This document shows, piece after piece, positions 4,429-5,212 of a stretch of DNA of 5,212 nt (position 1 is the first letter of the stretch; each line of letters opens with the position of its first letter). A model generated the notes under the pieces. That model was not told the origin of the DNA. It made no database searches and saw only the letters and a program-made list of their open reading frames with translations. The position numbers and the translations under genes are program-made. Source of the DNA: Cyanobacteriota bacterium (GTDB lineage: Bacteria > Cyanobacteriota > Cyanobacteriia > SKYG9); assembly GCA_025054735.1 (NCBI GenBank), contig JANWZG010000292.1:1-5212 (forward strand), in the 5' to 3' direction.

Positions 4429-5212
4429 TTAAACTCCATGTCGAGTACGATAACTTTGCACAGTGTTAGCTAGCAGCATGGCAACCGTCATAGGCCCAAC
4501 CCCACCAGGAACTGGTGTAAGCCAACTAGCTACTGCCTGCACAGACGCAAACTCTACATCACCGACTATCCGAGCTGTGCCATCCTCTGCTATCACACGG
4601 TTGATTCCCACATCTACTACGATCGCTCCTGGTTTCACCATATCAGCCGTAATCAGGTTAGGGCGACCAGCCGCCGCCACCAGGATATCAGCTTGTTGGG
4701 TAAAGGTTGCTAGATTTGGGGTGGCAGAGTGGGCGATCGTCACAGTAGCATTCTCTGCTAGTAACATAATGGCTACAGGTTTACCCACCAAGATGCTGCG
4801 ACCAATCACCACCGCGTGCTTACCTTGCAGCTTTAGATCATGGGCAGCCAACAGCTTCATTACGCCAGCGGGGGTACAGCTACGCAATCCTGGTTCTCCT
4901 CGTAGCAAGCGCCCTAGGTTTTCTGGGTGTAGGCCGTCAGCATCCTTATCGGGATGAATTTGCTGGAGTAAGGCGACAGCATCAAGGTGGTCGGGCAGAG
5001 GCAACTGCACTAGAATGCCATCCACTCGATCGTCTTGATTCAAGGACTGAATTACAGCCGTCAGGTCTGCTTGGGTGACATCAGCGGCGAACTGCCGTCC
5101 AAATGAGGCAATGCCGACCCGATCGCAGGCTCGCTCCTTGTTACGAACATAGACCGCACTGGCAGGATTCTCCCCTACCATAAGCACAGCCAACCCTGGT
5201 GGACGACCAATT
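4429..5212 (-). CDS. folD: Bifunctional methylene-THF dehydrogenase / methenyl-THF cyclohydrolase (5' end off window)
   Basis: Converts 5,10-methylene-THF to 5,10-methenyl-THF (NADP-dependent) and then to 10-formyl-THF, supplying one-carbon units for purines and formyl-Met; cytosolic. The window holds the C-terminal 260 residues, and about 30 N-terminal residues lie beyond base 5212. The frame stays open to the edge and begins IGRPPGLAVLMVGENPAS, which matches the FolD interior, so the TTG at 5193 is not the start. Counting the first whole codon as 1: YVRNK (21-25) gives active-site Tyr21 and Lys25; QLPLP (69-73) gives Gln69; PDKDADG (87-93) gives Asp92; SCTPAG (111-116) is the folate-site loop. 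GRSILVGKP (137-145) is the Rossmann-fold NADP loop, and PVPGGVGPMT (233-242) is the C-terminal signature. No key residue is missing. It is the first visible gene of the minus-strand cluster with the DUF4330 and TPR/pentapeptide genes. Confidence 0.96.
   Translation of the reverse strand, partial: IGRPPGLAVLMVGENPASAVYVRNKERACDRVGIASFGRQFAADVTQADLTAVIQSLNQDDRVDGILVQLPLPDHLDAVALLQQIHPDKDADGLHPENLGRLLRGEPGLRSCTPAGVMKLLAAHDLKLQGKHAVVIGRSILVGKPVAIMLLAENATVTIAHSATPNLATFTQQADILVAAAGRPNLITADMVKPGAIVVDVGINRVIAEDGTARIVGDVEFASVQAVASWLTPVPGGVGPMTVAMLLANTVQSYRTRHGV

Noticed and set aside
4380..4438. TGGAGTT and AACTCCA inverted repeat flanking the end of folD
   Set aside because: The 7-bp arms are 45 bases apart and one overlaps the folD C-terminal and stop codons; there is no T-run, and such a match is easily found by chance.
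4463..4957. 164-codon open frame on the plus strand opposite folD
   Set aside because: folD on the other strand has all its catalytic motifs; this frame has no recognisable domain or ribosome-binding site and is an antisense shadow.
5191..5193. TTG as a possible folD start
   Set aside because: The frame continues upstream to the window edge with IGRPPGL, part of the conserved FolD interior; the true start is outside the window.

Overview
This window looks like chromosomal DNA from a cyanobacterium. The evidence is a cyanobacterial-type DUF4330 protein, a secreted S8 peptidase with the GQVEIGRPG block I associate with cyanobacterial proteins, a TPR plus pentapeptide-repeat protein, and many CGATCG hexamers, the core of the cyanobacterial HIP1 repeat. 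The exact species cannot be read from the sequence. A palindrome in the convergent gap, resembling dispersed repeats common in filamentous and Oscillatoria-like genomes, fits but does not prove that placement. I see no tRNA, rRNA, transposase, phage gene or CRISPR array.

Layout from left to right. The first 168 bases are the N-terminal part of ribulose-phosphate 3-epimerase (rpe), on the minus strand and cut by the window edge. A 161-base divergent spacer follows. Then come two plus-strand genes for exported proteins: a 549-residue subtilisin-like S8 peptidase (330-1979) and, 98 bases later, a 152-residue exported protein of unknown function (2078-2536). A 114-base convergent gap carries a GGACTT/AAGTCC palindrome. 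The rest is a minus-strand cluster, in transcription order: folD (partial, 3' part of the gene), a DUF4330 single-pass membrane protein, and a TPR/pentapeptide-repeat protein. Gaps in this cluster are 69 and 26 bases, which suggests one operon.

How the genes fit together. Rpe serves the Calvin cycle and pentose phosphate pathway, and FolD serves one-carbon folate metabolism; both are housekeeping. The S8 peptidase and its small neighbour act outside the cytoplasm and may share a compartment, but nothing in the sequence ties them to one pathway. The DUF4330 protein would project into the periplasm or lumen, and the TPR/pentapeptide protein has no export signal and looks cytosolic.

The points most worth a second look are the Glu where the S8 peptidase should have its catalytic Asp, a one-residue phase slip in the pentapeptide solenoid, the palindromic element, and a 10-bp tandem repeat upstream of the peptidase gene. 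I found no convincing evidence for a wholly new multi-gene system here.
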